In this document: positions 45,176 through 47,536 of the stretch, one piece after another
How the letters are laid out: each line of letters opens with the position of its first letter
How positions within the stretch are numbered: the stretch's first letter is position 1
DNA from: Hydrogenophaga intermedia
Lineage (GTDB): Bacteria > Pseudomonadota > Gammaproteobacteria > Burkholderiales > Burkholderiaceae_C
Reading direction: 5' to 3'
NCBI GenBank assembly: GCA_945890705.1
Contig: CAMDCY010000004.1
Location: 1 to 47,536, forward strand
Length of the DNA stretch: 47,536 bases
The notes under the pieces: model-generated
What the model was told of the DNA's origin: nothing
What the model saw: the letters and a program-made list of their open reading frames with translations, nothing else
Databases searched by the model: none
Translations under genes and position numbers: made by a program

Positions 45176-47278
45176 ATGGCCCGCAGCACGCCCCTTGAGC
45201 GATACCGCAACATCGGTATTTCCGCGCACATCGATGCCGGTAAAACCACCACCACCGAACGCATTCTTTTCTACACTGGCGTGAACCACAAGATTGGTGA
45301 AGTGCACGACGGCGCCGCCACCATGGACTGGATGGAGCAAGAGCAAGAGCGTGGAATCACGATCACCTCGGCTGCCACCACCTGCTTCTGGAAGGGTATG
45401 GACCGTTCCTTCGAAGAGCACCGCTTCAACATCATCGACACCCCCGGCCACGTGGACTTCACCATCGAGGTGGAGCGCTCCATGCGCGTCTTGGACGGCG
45501 CTTGCATGGTGTACTGCGCGGTGGGTGGCGTTCAGCCCCAGTCTGAAACCGTTTGGCGTCAAGCCAACAAGTACAAAGTGCCTCGTTTGGCCTTTGTGAA
45601 CAAGATGGACCGCACCGGTGCCAACTTCTTCAAGGTCTACGACCAGATGCGTTTGCGCCTCAAGGCCAACCCCGTCGCCATCGTGATCCCGATCGGCGCT
45701 GAAGAAAACTTCACCGGCGTCGTCGACCTGATCAAGATGAAGGCCATCATCTGGGACGAAGCTTCCCAGGGCATGAAGTTCGAATTCCAAGACATCCCCG
45801 CAGAACTCCAGGCGCAAGCCGAAGAGTGGCGCGAGAAGTTGCTCGAAGCCGCCGCAGAGTCCAGCGAAGAGCTGATGAACAAGTACCTCGAAGAAGGCAC
45901 GTTGTCGGAAGCCGAAATCAAGTTGGGTATCCGCACCCGCACCTTGGCCACCGAAATCCAGCCCATGCTGTGCGGCACCGCGTTCAAGAACAAAGGCGTT
46001 CAGCGCATGCTCGACGCCGTGATCGACTTCTTGCCTTCTCCCGTGGACATCCCGCCCGTTGGTGGCACCGATGAAGACGACGCCGTCACCAGCCGCAAGG
46101 CCGACGACAGTGAGAAGCTTTCCGCTTTGGCGTTCAAGTTGATGACCGACCCCTATGTGGGCCAGTTGACCTTCGTGCGCGTGTACTCCGGCGTGCTGAA
46201 AAAAGGCGACACCGTCTTCAACCCCATCAAGGGCAAGAAAGAGCGTATTGGCCGTATCGTTCAGATGCACGCCAACAACCGCGAAGAAGTCGAAGAAATC
46301 CGCGCCGGCGACATCGCTGCTTGCGTGGGCTTGAAAGACGTCACCACCGGTGAGACCTTGTGTGATCCCGAAGCCGTGATCATGCTCGAGCGCATGGTGT
46401 TCCCTGAGCCCGTGATCGCACAGGCCGTGGAACCCAAGACCAAAGCCGACCAGGAAAAAATGGGCATCGCTTTGCAGCGTTTGGCAGCAGAAGATCCATC
46501 GTTCCGCGTCAAGACCGACGAAGAATCGGGTCAGACCATCATCGCCGGTATGGGTGAATTGCACTTGGAAATCATCGTTGACCGCATGAAGCGCGAATTC
46601 GGTGTGGAAGCCAACGTGGGCAAGCCTCAAGTGGCCTACCGCGAAACCATTCGCAAGAACGTCGACGAAGCCGAAGGCAAGTTCGTTCGCCAGTCCGGTG
46701 GTAAGGGTCAGTACGGTCACGTGGTGTTCAAGATCGAACCCAACGAAGCCGGCAAAGGCTTTGAGTTCGTCGACGCCATCAAGGGCGGCGTGGTGCCACG
46801 CGAATACATTCCTGCTGTGGAGAAGGGCGTCATTGAAGCCCTGACCACCGGTGTGTTGGCCGGCTACCCCGTGGTCGACGTCAAGGTGACCTTGCACTTC
46901 GGTTCGTACCACGATGTGGACTCCTCCGAAATGGCCTTCAAGATGGCCGCCATCTTTGGTTTCAAAGAAGGCTGCAAGAAAGCCAGCCCCGTGATCCTCG
47001 AGCCGATGATGTCGGTGGAAGTGGAAACCCCAGAAGACTACGCCGGTAACGTGATGGGCGACTTGTCCAGCCGCCGCGGCATGGTTCAGGGCATGGAAGA
47101 CATGGTCGGCGGTGGCAAAGCCATCCGCGCCGAAGTGCCTTTGTCCGAAATGTTCGGTTACTCCACCACCCTGCGTTCGATGTCGCAAGGCCGTGCCACC
47201 TACTCCATGGAGTTCAAGCACTACGCCGAAGCGCCTCGCAACGTGGCCGAGGCCATCGTGGCCGCACGTTCGAAGTAA
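45176..47278 (+). CDS. fusA: Elongation factor G
   Basis: A 700-residue translocase GTPase. G1 is [12 protein letters not shown] near residue 19, the [11 protein letters not shown] switch I follows, G3 is DTPGHVDF and G4 is NKMD. All five domains are present, with domain IV ending KDMVGGGK-like text near [12 protein letters not shown] and a C-terminal [12 protein letters not shown]. The ATG 45176 has AGGAG upstream; an in-frame extension to 45131 crosses the spacer hairpin and is rejected. A very large antisense open frame overlaps it and is a codon-bias artefact. Confidence 0.99.
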   Translation: MARSTPLERYRNIGISAHIDAGKTTTTERILFYTGVNHKIGEVHDGAATMDWMEQEQERGITITSAATTCFWKGMDRSFEEHRFNIIDTPGHVDFTIEVERSMRVLDGACMVYCAVGGVQPQSETVWRQANKYKVPRLAFVNKMDRTGANFFKVYDQMRLRLKANPVAIVIPIGAEENFTGVVDLIKMKAIIWDEASQGMKFEFQDIPAELQAQAEEWREKLLEAAAESSEELMNKYLEEGTLSEAEIKLGIRTRTLATEIQPMLCGTAFKNKGVQRMLDAVIDFLPSPVDIPPVGGTDEDDAVTSRKADDSEKLSALAFKLMTDPYVGQLTFVRVYSGVLKKGDTVFNPIKGKKERIGRIVQMHANNREEVEEIRAGDIAACVGLKDVTTGETLCDPEAVIMLERMVFPEPVIAQAVEPKTKADQEKMGIALQRLAAEDPSFRVKTDEESGQTIIAGMGELHLEIIVDRMKREFGVEANVGKPQVAYRETIRKNVDEAEGKFVRQSGGKGQYGHVVFKIEPNEAGKGFEFVDAIKGGVVPREYIPAVEKGVIEALTTGVLAGYPVVDVKVTLHFGSYHDVDSSEMAFKMAAIFGFKEGCKKASPVILEPMMSVEVETPEDYAGNVMGDLSSRRGMVQGMEDMVGGGKAIRAEVPLSEMFGYSTTLRSMSQGRATYSMEFKHYAEAPRNVAEAIVAARSK

Positions 47279-47312
47279 TTTTTAAACCGGTCTTCGGCGC
47301 CGCTGATGCGGT

Positions 47313-47336
47313 GGACCTGCTGCCCGTGGCAGGTCC
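47313..47336 (+). promoter_or_regulatory. Hairpin in the fusA-tuf spacer
   Basis: GGACCTGC and GCAGGTCC form a perfect 8 bp stem with an 8-base loop, 35 bases after the fusA stop. No T-run follows. It may partly separate fusA and tuf expression or mark an mRNA processing point. Confidence 0.45.
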
Positions 47337-47387
47337 GTGCTGGAAACCTTAAACACACACGGGCTTGTTCATTTTAGGAATTGAATC

Positions 47388-47536
47388 ATGGGAAAAGAGA
47401 AATTTGAGCGGACCAAGCCGCACGTCAACGTTGGCACGATTGGTCACGTTGACCACGGCAAGACCACGCTGACCGCGGCGATCACGACCGTGTTGGCGGC
47501 CAAGTTTGGTGGTTCGGCCAAGGCCTACGACCAGAT
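47388..47536 (+). CDS. tuf: Elongation factor Tu (5' part, cut by window end)
   Basis: The first 49 codons of EF-Tu. The start [20 protein letters not shown] runs into the G1 P-loop [15 protein letters not shown], which is diagnostic. EF-Tu delivers aminoacyl-tRNA to the ribosome. TTAGGAA precedes the ATG by 10 bases. It is the last gene of the str operon as usual; a second tuf copy normally exists elsewhere in such genomes. The rest lies beyond the window. Confidence 0.97.
   Translation, partial: MGKEKFERTKPHVNVGTIGHVDHGKTTLTAAITTVLAAKFGGSAKAYDQ

Noticed and set aside
44912-47221. A 769-codon open frame antisense to rpsG and fusA
   Set aside because: It is a shadow of strongly biased GC-rich codons; composition (His/Val/Gly/Phe-rich) is typical of antisense frames and fusA is certain.

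Overview
The window is GC-rich chromosomal DNA from a betaproteobacterium of the order Burkholderiales, most likely family Comamonadaceae (a freshwater genus such as Limnohabitans or Rhodoferax would fit). The basis is gene content and order: the uvrA / MFS / ssb arrangement, ilvE followed by a small CHCC zinc-finger gene, the purE-purK-sua5 operon, a Mg-type hemB, and the rpsL-rpsG-fusA-tuf str operon. The genus call is inference. I see no tRNA, rRNA, insertion sequence, phage gene, integrase or CRISPR array.

Layout. 0-8.8 kb is housekeeping: a CnoX-like thioredoxin, then divergent purE-purK-sua5; dacB (PBP4) on the minus strand; then a natural TsaB-RimI fusion followed 2 bp later by a uracil-DNA-glycosylase-fold protein, then pyrF and a GNAT gene. 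8.8-15.1 kb is a DNA-maintenance block: a CYTH phosphatase and uvrA on the minus strand, a YajR-like MFS exporter and ssb on the plus strand, and a methyltransferase. 15.1-18.8 kb is a lower-GC accessory stretch: an AT-rich 0.48 kb spacer, an SDR without the catalytic Tyr, then tightly packed genes for a small phosphatase, a FolB-family protein, a DUF4149 membrane protein, an HNH nuclease and a flavin-binding protein. 18.9-23.2 kb is a three-gene ABC transporter/AttH cassette. 23.2-26.3 kb is a second accessory stretch: a fasciclin protein, an alternative oxidase, an unknown secreted protein, a decayed 0.6 kb segment and a stand-alone BLUF photoreceptor. 26.3-33.7 kb holds ycbL, an M48 peptidase, an AmpG-like transporter, a probable small RNA, ilvE with its zinc-finger partner, radA and a J-domain-like protein. 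33.7-36.7 kb is a molybdate module (modE-like repressor and modABC) with a visible operator. 36.7-43.9 kb contains a nitronate monooxygenase, marC, an isomerase, hemB and hemJ separated by a second probable small RNA, a VanZ protein, and a ferredoxin / hydrolase / degenerate DacA operon. 44-47.5 kb is the str operon, cut off inside tuf.

Functional links. tsaC/sua5 and tsaB belong to tRNA t6A synthesis; purE/purK and pyrF to nucleotide synthesis; hemB and hemJ to heme synthesis; dacB, ampG and the degenerate DacA protein to the cell wall.

The most interesting observation is the protein at 6574-7431. It keeps the four iron-sulfur cysteines of family-4 uracil-DNA glycosylases but has lost both catalytic motifs. 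Its N-terminus and C-terminus resemble DNA polymerase III psi (HolD), and it sits directly after rimI, as holD sits next to rimI in E. coli. I propose it is the betaproteobacterial psi subunit. Other items worth attention are the TsaB-RimI fusion, the DacA-like pseudoenzyme with all but one catalytic motif erased, and two terminator-ended small RNA candidates.
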